Of a DNA stretch of 32,454 bases, positions 8,546 to 16,823 are shown in pieces. The notes below the pieces were generated by a model. That model searched no databases and was not told the DNA's origin. It saw nothing but the letters and a program-made list of their open reading frames with translations. The translations under genes and the position numbers were made by a program. How positions within the stretch are numbered: position 1 is the first letter of the stretch; every line of letters begins with the position of its first letter. Source of the stretch: CBDUZS01 sp965371785 (GTDB taxonomy: Bacteria; Fermentibacterota; Fermentibacteria; Fermentibacterales; JCC-6); NCBI GenBank assembly GCA_965371785.1, contig CBDUZS010000027.1:1-32454 (forward strand), given 5' to 3'.

Positions 8546-9568
8546 TTGCTTCCCAACGGCAACACCCGTGATATCCTGGAAAGTCTTCTGGGTAAGAGGG
8601 TCCTCGTTATTGGAGACCTGATACTCGATCATTATCTGAGCGGAGATGTTTTGAGGATCTCTCCCGAAGCGCCGGTTCCGATCGTGTCACTCGATTCTGA
8701 CGGAGTACGCTGGGTTGCCGGTGGCGCGGCCAATGTTGCGAGAAACATCCTTTCGCTCGGAGGTTCGCCTTTCCTCGCGGGATTGATCGGTGATGACGAA
8801 AACGGTGCGATCCTCCTCTCCATACTGCAGGATAATGGAATCAACACCGAATGCGTGGTCACCGATGCTGGCAGACAGACAACCACCAAGACCAGGATAA
8901 TGGCCAGGAGCCACCAGCTGATGCGGGTGGACAGCGAGACGTCATTTCCCGTCGAAGGCAGCGTTTCCGAGACGTTGATCCGGAACGTCGAGGGGAAACT
9001 GCCCGAAGTCGATGCCGTTGTGTTCGAGGACTATGACAAGGGTGCGATCGTACCCGATCTCATAAACTGCGTTCTTTGCCATTCGCGGGACAAGAGCATT
9101 CCGGTGGCAGTCGATCCGAAGTTCAGGAATTTCTTCTCCTACGGTGGCTGTTCCCTTTTCAAGCCGAACAGAACTGAGGTCTCGAGGGCTCTTGGAATTG
9201 AGATCGAATCAATCGAGAGAGCTGCTGAGGCGGGTGAAAGACTGTGCAGCGAGGTTCCCGCTGACAGCGTCCTGCTGACGATGGGTGAGTCGGGGTCGGT
9301 ACTCTGTCGAACGGGACAGCCATCATTCCATCTCCCGGCAGCAGCAAGGCACGTATTCGATGTATCCGGAGCCGGAGATACGGTCATTGCCGTCATGGCT
9401 CTGTCAATGGGAGCCGGAATTCCCATGGAAGAGGGTGCCAGATTAGCGAATTTCGCTGCAGCCGCAGTGTGCGCGGAGCCGGGAGTCTACGCTGTTACCC
9501 AGGATGATATTCTCAGGGAGATTGGACGGTATTCCCTTGCTGACGGGAAGAGTGCTGACGGCTGCTGA
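8546..9568 (+). CDS. rfaE1: D-glycero-beta-D-manno-heptose-7-phosphate kinase (RfaE1/HldA)
   Basis: A PfkB-family sugar kinase that phosphorylates heptose-7-phosphate at C1 in ADP-heptose synthesis for LPS core. Motifs: VLVIGDLILDHYLSGDV, RISPEAPVPIV, GGAANVARNILSLGG, a KPNRTEV motif and the C-terminal anion hole DVSGAGDTVIAVMALSMGAG. I place the start at TTG 8546, five bases after GGAGG (8536-8540), giving about 340 residues; an in-frame ATG at 8534 overlaps that ribosome site and one at 8486 would give a long unconserved extension. The gene overlaps rfaE2, which provides the next but one step. In E. coli both activities are fused in HldE; here they are separate adjacent genes. Confidence 0.9.
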   Translation: MLPNGNTRDILESLLGKRVLVIGDLILDHYLSGDVLRISPEAPVPIVSLDSDGVRWVAGGAANVARNILSLGGSPFLAGLIGDDENGAILLSILQDNGINTECVVTDAGRQTTTKTRIMARSHQLMRVDSETSFPVEGSVSETLIRNVEGKLPEVDAVVFEDYDKGAIVPDLINCVLCHSRDKSIPVAVDPKFRNFFSYGGCSLFKPNRTEVSRALGIEIESIERAAEAGERLCSEVPADSVLLTMGESGSVLCRTGQPSFHLPAAARHVFDVSGAGDTVIAVMALSMGAGIPMEEGARLANFAAAAVCAEPGVYAVTQDDILREIGRYSLADGKSADGC

Positions 9569-10010
9569 GGCAGCGGACCTGAGTACTGAACTGAAGTCCT
9601 CAGGGCAGACGATAGTCTTTACTAACGGCTGTTTTGATCTCCTTCACAGAGGACACATACACGTCCTCTCCGAAGCAAGGACTCTCGGCGATGTCCTTTT
9701 CGTCGGGCTCAACTCCGACGACAGCGTCAGGCGCCTTAAGGGTCCGGCAAGACCCATTCAGCGTCTGGATGAAAGAGAGATAATTCTTACCGCTCTCCGG
9801 GTTGTGGACTTCGTCGTACCATTCGAGGAGGACACGCCACTGAACCTCATCGAACTCATACTGCCGGATGTTCTCGTAAAAGGCGGTGATTACATCGTCG
9901 ATACCGTAATAGGTGCCGATGTTGTAATGGCTGGAGGTGGCAGAGTCGAGATAGTGAAACTTCTACCCGGGTATTCCACTTCATCCCTGCTCGGGAATCT
10001 TCAGGGCTGA
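9552..10010 (+). CDS. rfaE2: D-glycero-beta-D-manno-heptose 1-phosphate adenylyltransferase (RfaE2/HldC)
   Basis: A nucleotidyltransferase that makes ADP-heptose from heptose-1-phosphate and ATP. The signature is IVFTNGCFDLLHRGHIHVL (HxGH type), LFVGLNSDDSVRRLKGP, ARPIQRLDER, FEEDTPLNLI, PDVLVKGGDY and GYSTSSLLG. The frame extends upstream to 9504 inside rfaE1, but family members start only about 15-20 residues before IVFTNGCFD, so GTG 9552 (or TTG 9537) is the likely start, overlapping rfaE1 by about 17 bases. About 152 residues, normal for HldC. Together with rfaE1 this supports heptose-containing LPS. Confidence 0.9.
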   Translation: MLTAAEAADLSTELKSSGQTIVFTNGCFDLLHRGHIHVLSEARTLGDVLFVGLNSDDSVRRLKGPARPIQRLDEREIILTALRVVDFVVPFEEDTPLNLIELILPDVLVKGGDYIVDTVIGADVVMAGGGRVEIVKLLPGYSTSSLLGNLQG

Positions 10011-10021
10011 ACACGGGTTTT

Positions 10022-11611
10022 ATGAGAACGAAAGACCCTCGCAGATGCCCGATATCACTCTCGACGATGGGCTCTCTTGGAATCATTCTCACGGCGGCGC
10101 TTTCGCGGGGGTTGCACTTCGCTTCACTGATACGTGAGCCGATATTTTACTATCCCGTCGTCGACGCAAGATGGCACCACATCTGGGCAGGTCTTGTTTC
10201 CAGGGGTGATCTTTCCGCGTACTCACCATATTTCAGAGCTCCTCTCTACCCCTGGAGTCTCGGGCTTGTCTACAGGCTCTTCTCGCAGGATGTACTTATC
10301 GGGTCGATGTTATCTGTGCTTCTCGGTGTGCTTGGTGCCTTCGTTCTGTACAGGATCGCTCTGCGGAGACTGCCATGGGGCTGGGCACTTGCTGTCGGGC
10401 TGATATGGGCACTCTGGGGAACCGATGTTTTTTACTCGTCCACACTTCTTATCACAACGATGTACACAACTCTTCTGCTGCTCTCATTCCTGCTTCTCGA
10501 TTCGGGGAGAAGGCTGTCAGGCTGGTTTATCCTCGGACTCGCCTGTATTGCAAGACCATCTGCACTGCTGCTTCTTCCCGCGGCCTTTACACTATGCAGA
10601 CCGCGATTGAAGGCGATCGTTTCTTTCGCGTTACCCGTTCTCACCGTGTGGATCGTAAACATTTCCGGCGGTGATCTACTGAACGTTATATCGAGCCAGG
10701 GCGGTATCAACTTCTATATCGGGAATGGACCCCGAGCAGATGGCTACACAGCATTTGCGACACTTCCAGGAGGTTCGGATCCGGCAGGGAACACGATGCC
10801 CTATTCAGATAATATCCAGGCAGCCGCGGGATACGGCCTGCCCGGGGACTGGACTGGTTCGAGAATATCGTCCGAATGGACTTATCGGACTCTATCACAC
10901 ATGCTCCGCACTCCCGTAGAGACGTTCCTGCTCACCGGAAGGAAACTGCTCTTCCTCATGTCTCCAATCGAGATTCCCAGCAATTACGACCCTTACTACT
11001 TTCGAGCTTTCTCACCTGTCCTCCGTCTGCTCCTCCATCCCGGACCGCTTGCTCTTCCGTTTCTCGTTCTCTGGGCACTTCTTCCGGGTGCGATAGTAGC
11101 CGGCAGACTGAGGAAAGAAGAGTTCCCGCTGCTTCTCTGGACCGGTACTCTCCTCATCGGGGTACTCCTCTTCTTCGTAACGGCAAGATTCCGTCTTCCG
11201 GCGGTACCGTTTCTCCTGCTGTTCCTCGTGATGAGGGCTTCCCGGAATGCTCGAAGGACTGTGCTTCTCTGTCCCGTAGGAATCGCTGCGGGTATAGCTC
11301 TGGCGCTGTTCACGGGGGGCACTGTACGAAGCGGAGGGGTCAACATGCCGTTCTTCGATGGGCTTGCGCACGTTGAAACCGGAGATCTCGATAGAGCGGA
11401 ATCGCTCTTCGAGGAAGCCCTTTCCAGAGCTTCCAGCCGGACGGACGGAATCGATTTGAACAGATCTGATGCCATGTACAATCTCGGGGTGATTGCTGCG
11501 GGAACGGGACGACCGGAAGATGCCAGATCCTGGTGGAACGCAACACTTGAGTACAATCCTGACTTCCTCCCCGCCAGGGAGGCCTTGTCATTGCTGGATG
11601 GTCTTGACTGA
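10022..11611 (+). CDS. Integral-membrane GT-C glycosyltransferase (PMT/ArnT-like) with C-terminal TPR
   Basis: A 529-residue polytopic protein. About ten or more hydrophobic segments run from residue 17 to 430. An early luminal-side loop has YPVVDARWHHIWAG and YFRAPLYPWSLGLVYRLF, the acidic-residue loop typical of dolichyl/undecaprenyl-phosphate-sugar-dependent GT-C enzymes (PMT_2 type). Mid-protein WALWGTDVFYSSTLLITTMY also fits. The last ~90 residues are soluble and TPR-like (HVETGDLDRAESLFEEAL, AMYNLGVIAAGTGRPEDARS, NPDFLPAREALSLL). It starts 11 bases after rfaE2, so it probably acts in LPS-core or other surface glycan modification; the acceptor is unknown. The TPR tail on such an enzyme is known in some bacteria (O-mannosyl-type proteins) but not universal. 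Confidence 0.72.
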   Translation: MRTKDPRRCPISLSTMGSLGIILTAALSRGLHFASLIREPIFYYPVVDARWHHIWAGLVSRGDLSAYSPYFRAPLYPWSLGLVYRLFSQDVLIGSMLSVLLGVLGAFVLYRIALRRLPWGWALAVGLIWALWGTDVFYSSTLLITTMYTTLLLLSFLLLDSGRRLSGWFILGLACIARPSALLLLPAAFTLCRPRLKAIVSFALPVLTVWIVNISGGDLLNVISSQGGINFYIGNGPRADGYTAFATLPGGSDPAGNTMPYSDNIQAAAGYGLPGDWTGSRISSEWTYRTLSHMLRTPVETFLLTGRKLLFLMSPIEIPSNYDPYYFRAFSPVLRLLLHPGPLALPFLVLWALLPGAIVAGRLRKEEFPLLLWTGTLLIGVLLFFVTARFRLPAVPFLLLFLVMRASRNARRTVLLCPVGIAAGIALALFTGGTVRSGGVNMPFFDGLAHVETGDLDRAESLFEEALSRASSRTDGIDLNRSDAMYNLGVIAAGTGRPEDARSWWNATLEYNPDFLPAREALSLLDGLD

Positions 11612-11680
11612 GGTTACCGGCTTGGGTAGTACTGGCAGGCTGCTCGGAACGACAGTACAGAAGTCCATATGGAGGTAGTC

Positions 11681-13771
11681 ATGGAAACCATGATTTTCAG
11701 GTTTCTTGCACCAATCGTGGCGGTGCTCACAGGGCTGAGCGCCGTTTTTGCATACAGGTCCCTCAAGAAGGCTCCGCAGGGGACGGAAGCGATGTCAAGG
11801 ATTTCCGCACAGATACATGTCGGAGCAATGACCTATCTGAAGACCCAGTACAGGATTCTTCTGCTCTTCGTTACGGGAGTTGCTGTCATTCTCTACTTCG
11901 GTGTGAGTCCCGGTACTTCCCTGGCATTCATATTCGGCGCGGGATTCAGCATGCTGGCAGGGATAATCGGGATGAACGCTGCCACCATGGGAAACGTACG
12001 CACTACGAATGCAGCCAGGAGCAGCCTTTCCGATGCTCTCGCCATTGCCTTCAAGAGCGGCAGCATCATGGGGCTTGCCGTTGCCGGTCTCGGGCTTCTG
12101 GGGATCGGGCTCTTCTATCTGGCTTTCTCCGGCGTGGCAACCGTACATTCCTTCCTGAATTCACTGTTCGGTCTTCATGGAGATTCACTGATAAGCCTGA
12201 ACAACATTGCCGGATTCGGTATGGGCGCCAGCTCCATTGCGCTCTTTGCCAGGGTAGGCGGTGGAATCTATACGAAGAGCGCTGACATCGGGGCGGATCT
12301 CGTCGGAAAGGTAGAAGCCGGCATTCCCGAAGATGATCCCAGGAATCCTGCAGTGATAGCAGATAACGTCGGAGACAACGTCGGCGATGTCGCCGGTATG
12401 GGCGCAGACCTCTTCGAATCGTATGTGGGCTGCATCATCGCTGCAATCGTACTCGCATTCGGCATGCGTATTGATCAGACCGCAGCTCTCTTCGGCGGAA
12501 CTTTGCAGGAAGTTGAGCACCTTGGCAGACAGACCCTGATTGCCCTGCCTCTCGTGCTCGCTGCCGTCGGAACACTTGCAAGCCTTGTCGGCGTTGCATT
12601 CGTCAGATTCCTCAGCAGCAGAGGATCACCCGATGCCGTCCTCCGGAATTCGACCTTCATAAGCTCGCTCCTCTCCGTTACATTGGGATTTGCCGCGATA
12701 AGGCTTCTCAACGTCAATACAGGCGCCTTCTGGGCACTGCTCAGTGGAATCGTTTCCGGAACAGTGATCGGGTTGATAACGGAGTACTACACCAGTGGAA
12801 GACCCGTCAGAAAAGTGGCTGACGCCACGAAGACTGGCCCTGCGACCGCCATTATCGAGGGTATTGCGGTGGGTATGGAATCGACCATCTTCCCCATTCT
12901 ATTCATAGCGGCAGCAATACTGTTGTCCTATCACTTCGCCGGTCTTTACGGAATCGCCCTTGCTGCTCTCGGAATGCTGATGAACGTTGGAATGACAATG
13001 TCAGTCGATGCTTATGGACCCGTTGCCGACAATGCGGGGGGTATTGCAGAGATGGCCAAACTGCCGCCGGATGTCAGGAAGAGAACGGACAGACTCGATG
13101 CCCTCGGGAATACTACTGCAGCAATGGGCAAGGGATTCGCCATAGGATCTGCTGCACTGACTGCACTGGCCCTCTTCGCGGCGTACGCAAATGCAGCCGG
13201 TCTCGAATCGATCTCCATTCTGAGACCTCACGTGGTAGCCGGGCTTCTCCTGGGCGGGCTTCTCCCGTTCGTCTTCGCATCGATCACTCTCAGAGCAGTC
13301 GGGAAGACAGCGATGAAAATGGTCGACGAGGTGAGGCGGCAGTTCCGCGATATCAAGGGTCTGATGGAGGGGGAGGCCGAGCCCGATACAGGGAAGTGCA
13401 TCGATATCGCGACCAGGGGTGCCATTACTGAAATGATTCTGCCGGGCGTGATGGCGGTGTCGGTTCCGGTGATAGTCTTCTTCGCTTTTGGCAGCAACGG
13501 TGCTGAAACACTTGGTGGATTGCTGGCCGGCTCAATAGTCTCGGGAGTACTTCTTGCCATATTCATGGCCAATGCCGGTGGTGTATGGGACAACGGTAAG
13601 AAGTACATCGAAGAGGGGCATCTCGGCGGGAAGGGATCTCCCGAACATTCTGCCGCCGTCATCTGTGATACGGTTGGCGATCCCTTCAAGGATACGAGCG
13701 GTCCATCTCTGAACATCCTCATCAAGTTGATGACCGTTGTATCTCTTGTGATTGCTCAGGTCGGGAGTTAA
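11681..13771 (+). CDS. hppA: Membrane-bound ion-pumping pyrophosphatase (K+-dependent type)
   Basis: A 696-residue membrane PPase that couples PPi hydrolysis to Na+ or H+ export. Start at ATG 11681, five bases after GGAGG (11671-11675); the upstream ATG at 11669 overlaps the ribosome site. Active-site motifs: GGGIYTKSADIGADLVGKVE, EDDPRNPAVIADNVGDNVGD, VAGMGADLFESYVG, and near the end AVICDTVGDPFKDTSGPSLN. The sequence GNTTAAMGKG has Ala and Gly where K+-independent enzymes have Lys and Thr (GNTTKATTKG), so it belongs to the K+-dependent class. The Glu in ADLFESYVG is in the position found in Na+-transporting enzymes such as Thermotoga maritima's. The pumped ion is inference. It is separated from the GT-C gene by about 70 bases. 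Confidence 0.95.
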   Translation: METMIFRFLAPIVAVLTGLSAVFAYRSLKKAPQGTEAMSRISAQIHVGAMTYLKTQYRILLLFVTGVAVILYFGVSPGTSLAFIFGAGFSMLAGIIGMNAATMGNVRTTNAARSSLSDALAIAFKSGSIMGLAVAGLGLLGIGLFYLAFSGVATVHSFLNSLFGLHGDSLISLNNIAGFGMGASSIALFARVGGGIYTKSADIGADLVGKVEAGIPEDDPRNPAVIADNVGDNVGDVAGMGADLFESYVGCIIAAIVLAFGMRIDQTAALFGGTLQEVEHLGRQTLIALPLVLAAVGTLASLVGVAFVRFLSSRGSPDAVLRNSTFISSLLSVTLGFAAIRLLNVNTGAFWALLSGIVSGTVIGLITEYYTSGRPVRKVADATKTGPATAIIEGIAVGMESTIFPILFIAAAILLSYHFAGLYGIALAALGMLMNVGMTMSVDAYGPVADNAGGIAEMAKLPPDVRKRTDRLDALGNTTAAMGKGFAIGSAALTALALFAAYANAAGLESISILRPHVVAGLLLGGLLPFVFASITLRAVGKTAMKMVDEVRRQFRDIKGLMEGEAEPDTGKCIDIATRGAITEMILPGVMAVSVPVIVFFAFGSNGAETLGGLLAGSIVSGVLLAIFMANAGGVWDNGKKYIEEGHLGGKGSPEHSAAVICDTVGDPFKDTSGPSLNILIKLMTVVSLVIAQVGS

Positions 13772-13814
13772 CCCGTAAGTCCCACCATTACTCGCTCGAT
13801 ACGGGACACGAGTG

Positions 13815-13820
13815 TATATT
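13815..13820 (+). promoter_or_regulatory. Possible -10 element for the NifU-type gene
   Basis: TATATT at 13815-13820 lies 30 bases before the chosen ATG at 13851 of the NifU-type gene. No good -35 is seen 16-18 bases upstream, so this is a weak call. Confidence 0.3.
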
Positions 13821-13850
13821 CACGCCATCACACGCAGAAAGGGTGATGCA

Positions 13851-14093
13851 ATGACTGATACACTCGAATTCAACGAAGAGAATGTCAGGGCCGAGATCGA
13901 GAAGATCAGACCACTGCTCCAGCAGGATGGGGGAGACATCGAACTCGTTGGTCTCGAAGACAAGACTGTGAAAGTAAGGTTGAAGGGCTCCTGCTCTGGA
14001 TGTGCTTTCGCCACCATGACGCTTCAGTTCAGTGTTGAGAAGAATCTCAAGCAGGTCTTTCCGGATATGGAGAAGGTGGAGAACGTAGAATAG
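13851..14093 (+). CDS. NifU-like C-terminal domain Fe-S cluster carrier (Nfu type)
   Basis: An 80-residue single-domain protein. It carries the Nfu/NifU-C signature: helix with IRPLLQQDGGDIELVGL, then VKVRLKGSCSGCAFATMTLQ with the CxxC pair at C48 and C51, and a closing VFPDMEKVENVE. Two subunits would bridge a [4Fe-4S] cluster for delivery to apo-enzymes. The ATG at 13851 is chosen over 13812 because a purine-rich AAAGGGTGA precedes it and the extra 13 residues are basic and unlike the family. It stands alone between hppA and rsmB; the Fe-S-rich proteins further on (HGD/double-cubane, radical SAM) would be natural clients, though that link is inference. Confidence 0.88.
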   Translation: MTDTLEFNEENVRAEIEKIRPLLQQDGGDIELVGLEDKTVKVRLKGSCSGCAFATMTLQFSVEKNLKQVFPDMEKVENVE

Positions 14094-14116
14094 CCTGTTC
14101 TTTTCGGATTGGTACG

Positions 14117-14147
14117 TCAGGGGGGTATGCGATTCATGCCCCCCTGA
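14117..14147 (+). terminator. Stem-loop after the NifU-type gene
   Basis: A 13-bp inverted repeat with one G-U pair (arms 14117-14129 and 14135-14147, loop of 5) including a run of six G-C pairs, 24 bases after the NifU-type stop. No T-run follows; a terminator or mRNA 3' protection element is likely. Confidence 0.55.
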
Positions 14148-14219
14148 ATCTGGTTAAGACGATGAAAGTGGTCGATTCTGAGGGAAAAGACACCAGGCGT
14201 TGAGGTCCGACGTCAGGCA

Positions 14220-15395
14220 ATGCTTCTCCTCCTGGGAAGCGGGAGGGAACTGGGGCTGACTGGTCCTGACAGGGCATTCTCACACAGGCTCCATCGTGAG
14301 GTCGTGATCTGGCGCGCAAGACTGGATCATGCCCTGAGTTCATGCTCCGCAAGAGAGCTCGATTCGCTTGACGAAGATGTGCTCGCATGCCTGAGGATAG
14401 GGGCAGTTCAGCTGCTCGTACTCGATATTCCTCCCCATGCCGCTGTTTCATCGACTGTAGAGGTTCTGGGAAACAGCAAGAGAAAGGCATTCGTAAACGC
14501 GGTTCTCCGGAAGCTCGTCAGAGTGGGCGAAGCCACGGACATCCCTCTTCACATCGAGTATTCGCATCCCGAAGAGCTTGTCAGACGCTGGAGCAGAGCC
14601 CTGCTTCCTGCAGACCTCGAAGCTCTGCTCAGATGGAACAACTCCGTTCCGATGCTCGGGGCATACCGTTTCAGTAAACGGGAACCGGTTTTTCAGCCGG
14701 AAGCCCTGAGACCGGGACAATACCTGCCCGGATACTTCAGATTCCCTCGATCCGAGCTGCAGAAAGTACTGGAAGCAGGAAATTTCTTAATCCAGGATGA
14801 AGCAGCCTCGATTGTCGCAAGAGGAGTAGCCGGTATGCCAGGCAGTACGGTACTGGAAATCGGTGCCGCACCTGGCGGCAAGACGGCTCATCTCGACGGG
14901 TCCTCTGATCTCGTTGTATCACTCGATTCATCTGCCGCGAGGATGGAACGCTGGCTCGAGAATGAAAAGAAGCTGGAGTGGGAATCAAGCATTCCCGTTG
15001 TTGCCTCGGGAGAACACCTCCCATTCAGAAGGCTGTTCGACAAGGTTTTCATCGATGCTCCCTGTACGAATACAGGGGTATACAGACGACGCTACGGAGC
15101 CAGGTGGAATTGGAGCAACACACTCCTGTCAGGCTGCATCGACTCCCAGAGAGCACTTCTCGGGGCCGCATGTTCTGCCGTAGCAACGGACGGAATTCTC
15201 TTCTATTCAACGTGTAGCCTGGAAAGGGAGGAGAATTTCGATCAGGTCCAATGGTTTGAAGAGACTCATCCCGAGTTCAGGAGAATCGACTTTCCAGCGC
15301 CTTCACAGCTTGTCACCGATGGTCTGCTTAGCATATTCCCACCTGAGCATGCAATTGATGGTCTGTTCGCTGCGGCCTGGAAGAGAGCACCGTGA
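14220..15395 (+). CDS. rsmB: 16S rRNA (cytosine-967 C5)-methyltransferase RsmB-like
   Basis: A 391-residue RsmB/Sun protein that methylates C967 of 16S rRNA with S-adenosylmethionine. The N-terminal NusB-like helical domain spans about 1-125 (RLHREVVIWRARLDHAL, CLRIGAVQLLVLDIPPHAAV, NSKRKAFVNAVLRKL). The catalytic part has VLEIGAAPGGKTAHL (SAM site), VFIDAPCTNTG and FYSTCSLEREEN, giving the two catalytic cysteines of this family. The reading frame is open for 16 more codons upstream, and the translated KTPGVEVRRQA resembles the usual family beginning, but no ATG, GTG or TTG is available there (only CTG or ATT). The start is therefore uncertain. The stop overlaps the PASTA gene start (GTGA). 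Confidence 0.9.
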   Translation: MLLLLGSGRELGLTGPDRAFSHRLHREVVIWRARLDHALSSCSARELDSLDEDVLACLRIGAVQLLVLDIPPHAAVSSTVEVLGNSKRKAFVNAVLRKLVRVGEATDIPLHIEYSHPEELVRRWSRALLPADLEALLRWNNSVPMLGAYRFSKREPVFQPEALRPGQYLPGYFRFPRSELQKVLEAGNFLIQDEAASIVARGVAGMPGSTVLEIGAAPGGKTAHLDGSSDLVVSLDSSAARMERWLENEKKLEWESSIPVVASGEHLPFRRLFDKVFIDAPCTNTGVYRRRYGARWNWSNTLLSGCIDSQRALLGAACSAVATDGILFYSTCSLEREENFDQVQWFEETHPEFRRIDFPAPSQLVTDGLLSIFPPEHAIDGLFAAAWKRAP

Positions 15396-16162
15396 AGAAC
15401 AGGATACTCAGATTCATTCTTGTCGTGATAGCGGCTGCTGCTCTGGCGTTCATCGCCGGAAGCATTGTTTCTCCGATCGTGTTCGAGACTCCAGAATTCC
15501 TGTCTTCGATCGGAGGGGCAACAGCACCCGTGGCGGTACCTGATGTCGTAGGCAAGTCGAGACAGGACGCACAAAGGCTTATCGAATCCAGCAGCCTTGT
15601 TCTCGCGGGACAATGGTCGGAGTACGGCCCATTCGAGACGATGGGTCAGGTTATCAGACAGGATCCTCCCTCCGGAGCCCAGCTGCCCAGGGGAGCACCA
15701 GTCAATATCTTTTGGAATATAGGCCCTCTATTCCGATACTATCAACCGGATTCTCTGCTCGGTATGCGGGCAACTGAAGCAGAAGAGCTGATCGCCGACT
15801 GGCAGCTCTATACCGCTGGCAGATCCAGGGTTCCGCATCCAGTTGTTCCCGAGGGATACGTGATCTCCGCTTCTCCCTGGCTTGCCGGAAGCCTGACGGT
15901 CAACACGCCTGTCAGACTCCTCGTGTCCACGGGCTGGTCAGGCATTCCAGTTCTTACCGGCTCAACGATTGCGGAGGCCGAGAGTCTGCTCACGGTGAAA
16001 GGTCTTTACCTTCTCGTCATCGAAGACAGGGCTGTCATCGATCCCGGTCTTGAAAACAGGATAATAGAGCAGATTCCCTACGGAGGGGAGTCTTACAGCT
16101 CGGGCGATACCGTTCGAGTCGTGATCGGCAGGAGCATGAACTCCGAGTGGGGAGAGTGGTGA
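15392..16162 (+). CDS. Membrane-anchored PASTA-repeat protein without kinase domain
   Basis: A 256-residue protein with an N-terminal membrane anchor (RFILVVIAAAALAFIAGSIV, about 7-26) and three extracytoplasmic PASTA repeats: about 48-110 (VPDVVGKSRQDAQRLIESSS), 113-180 (LLGMRATEAEELIADWQLY) and 183-250 (IPVLTGSTIAEAESLLTVKG, ending DTVRVVIG). PASTA domains bind peptidoglycan or muropeptides in PrkC/Stk kinases and some PBPs. No kinase or transpeptidase domain is present. Start is GTG 15392 overlapping the rsmB stop. The location between rsmB and rpe is where Firmicutes carry the PASTA kinase PrkC, which suggests an evolutionary connection. Exact role unknown; cell-wall sensing or scaffolding is inference. 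Confidence 0.85.
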   Translation: MKNRILRFILVVIAAAALAFIAGSIVSPIVFETPEFLSSIGGATAPVAVPDVVGKSRQDAQRLIESSSLVLAGQWSEYGPFETMGQVIRQDPPSGAQLPRGAPVNIFWNIGPLFRYYQPDSLLGMRATEAEELIADWQLYTAGRSRVPHPVVPEGYVISASPWLAGSLTVNTPVRLLVSTGWSGIPVLTGSTIAEAESLLTVKGLYLLVIEDRAVIDPGLENRIIEQIPYGGESYSSGDTVRVVIGRSMNSEWGEW

Positions 16163-16163
16163 T

Positions 16164-16823
16164 TTGAACTCTCGTAGACCTCTTATCGCTCCGTCGCTTC
16201 TCAGCTGCGACCATGCCATGCTCGGCAGTGCAGCAGAGGGGCTCGAGACCGCGGGAGCAGACATGATCCATCTCGATGTGATGGATGGAGTCTTCGTTCC
16301 CGTGCTGACCTTCGGAGCGGGAGTCGCCGCTTCGCTGCGGAAGAGGGTGAGCATTCCTCTCGATGCCCATCTGATGGTTCAGGAGCCATCCAACCTGGTT
16401 GAAGCTTTTGCGGATGCAGGATGCGAATACATTACCGTTCATGCTGAAGTCGTTGACCATCTCGACAGGATGCTTGACTGGATTCGGGATCTCGGCTGCA
16501 AGGCAGGTGTTGCACTCAATCCCGCCACTTCTCCCGATCTGCTTTCCTGGATAACTCACAGGGTTGATCTCGTCCTGGTCATGACCGTGAACCCGGGTTA
16601 CGGTGGTCAGAGCCACATCGCAGGAGTACATCCCAAGATCTCCAGAATAAGGGAAATACTGAACGATTCCGGATGTGAGGATACGCTGATATCGATCGAT
16701 GGCGGTGTTACTTCCGAAAACGCATCCAGACTGGTTTCCTGTGGAGCGGATGTGCTGGTTTCCGGTTCCTTCATCTCCAACGCCCCGGATCCCGCCACCG
16801 CGATAGAATCGCTTCGGGCATGA
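16164..16823 (+). CDS. rpe: Ribulose-phosphate 3-epimerase
   Basis: A 219-residue TIM-barrel enzyme interconverting ribulose-5-phosphate and xylulose-5-phosphate. Motifs: IAPSLLSCDHAML, HLDVMDGVFVPVLTFG with the metal/catalytic Asp, DAHLMVQEP, GVALNPATSP, VLVMTVNPGYGGQ, and the phosphate-binding ISIDGGVTSENA and GADVLVSGSFI. Length is normal. The start is TTG 16164, immediately after the PASTA gene stop, preceded by GGAGAG. The stop overlaps the next start by four bases. The gene is expected to belong to the pentose-phosphate pathway, with the usual housekeeping linkage to rsmB. Confidence 0.95.
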   Translation: MNSRRPLIAPSLLSCDHAMLGSAAEGLETAGADMIHLDVMDGVFVPVLTFGAGVAASLRKRVSIPLDAHLMVQEPSNLVEAFADAGCEYITVHAEVVDHLDRMLDWIRDLGCKAGVALNPATSPDLLSWITHRVDLVLVMTVNPGYGGQSHIAGVHPKISRIREILNDSGCEDTLISIDGGVTSENASRLVSCGADVLVSGSFISNAPDPATAIESLRA

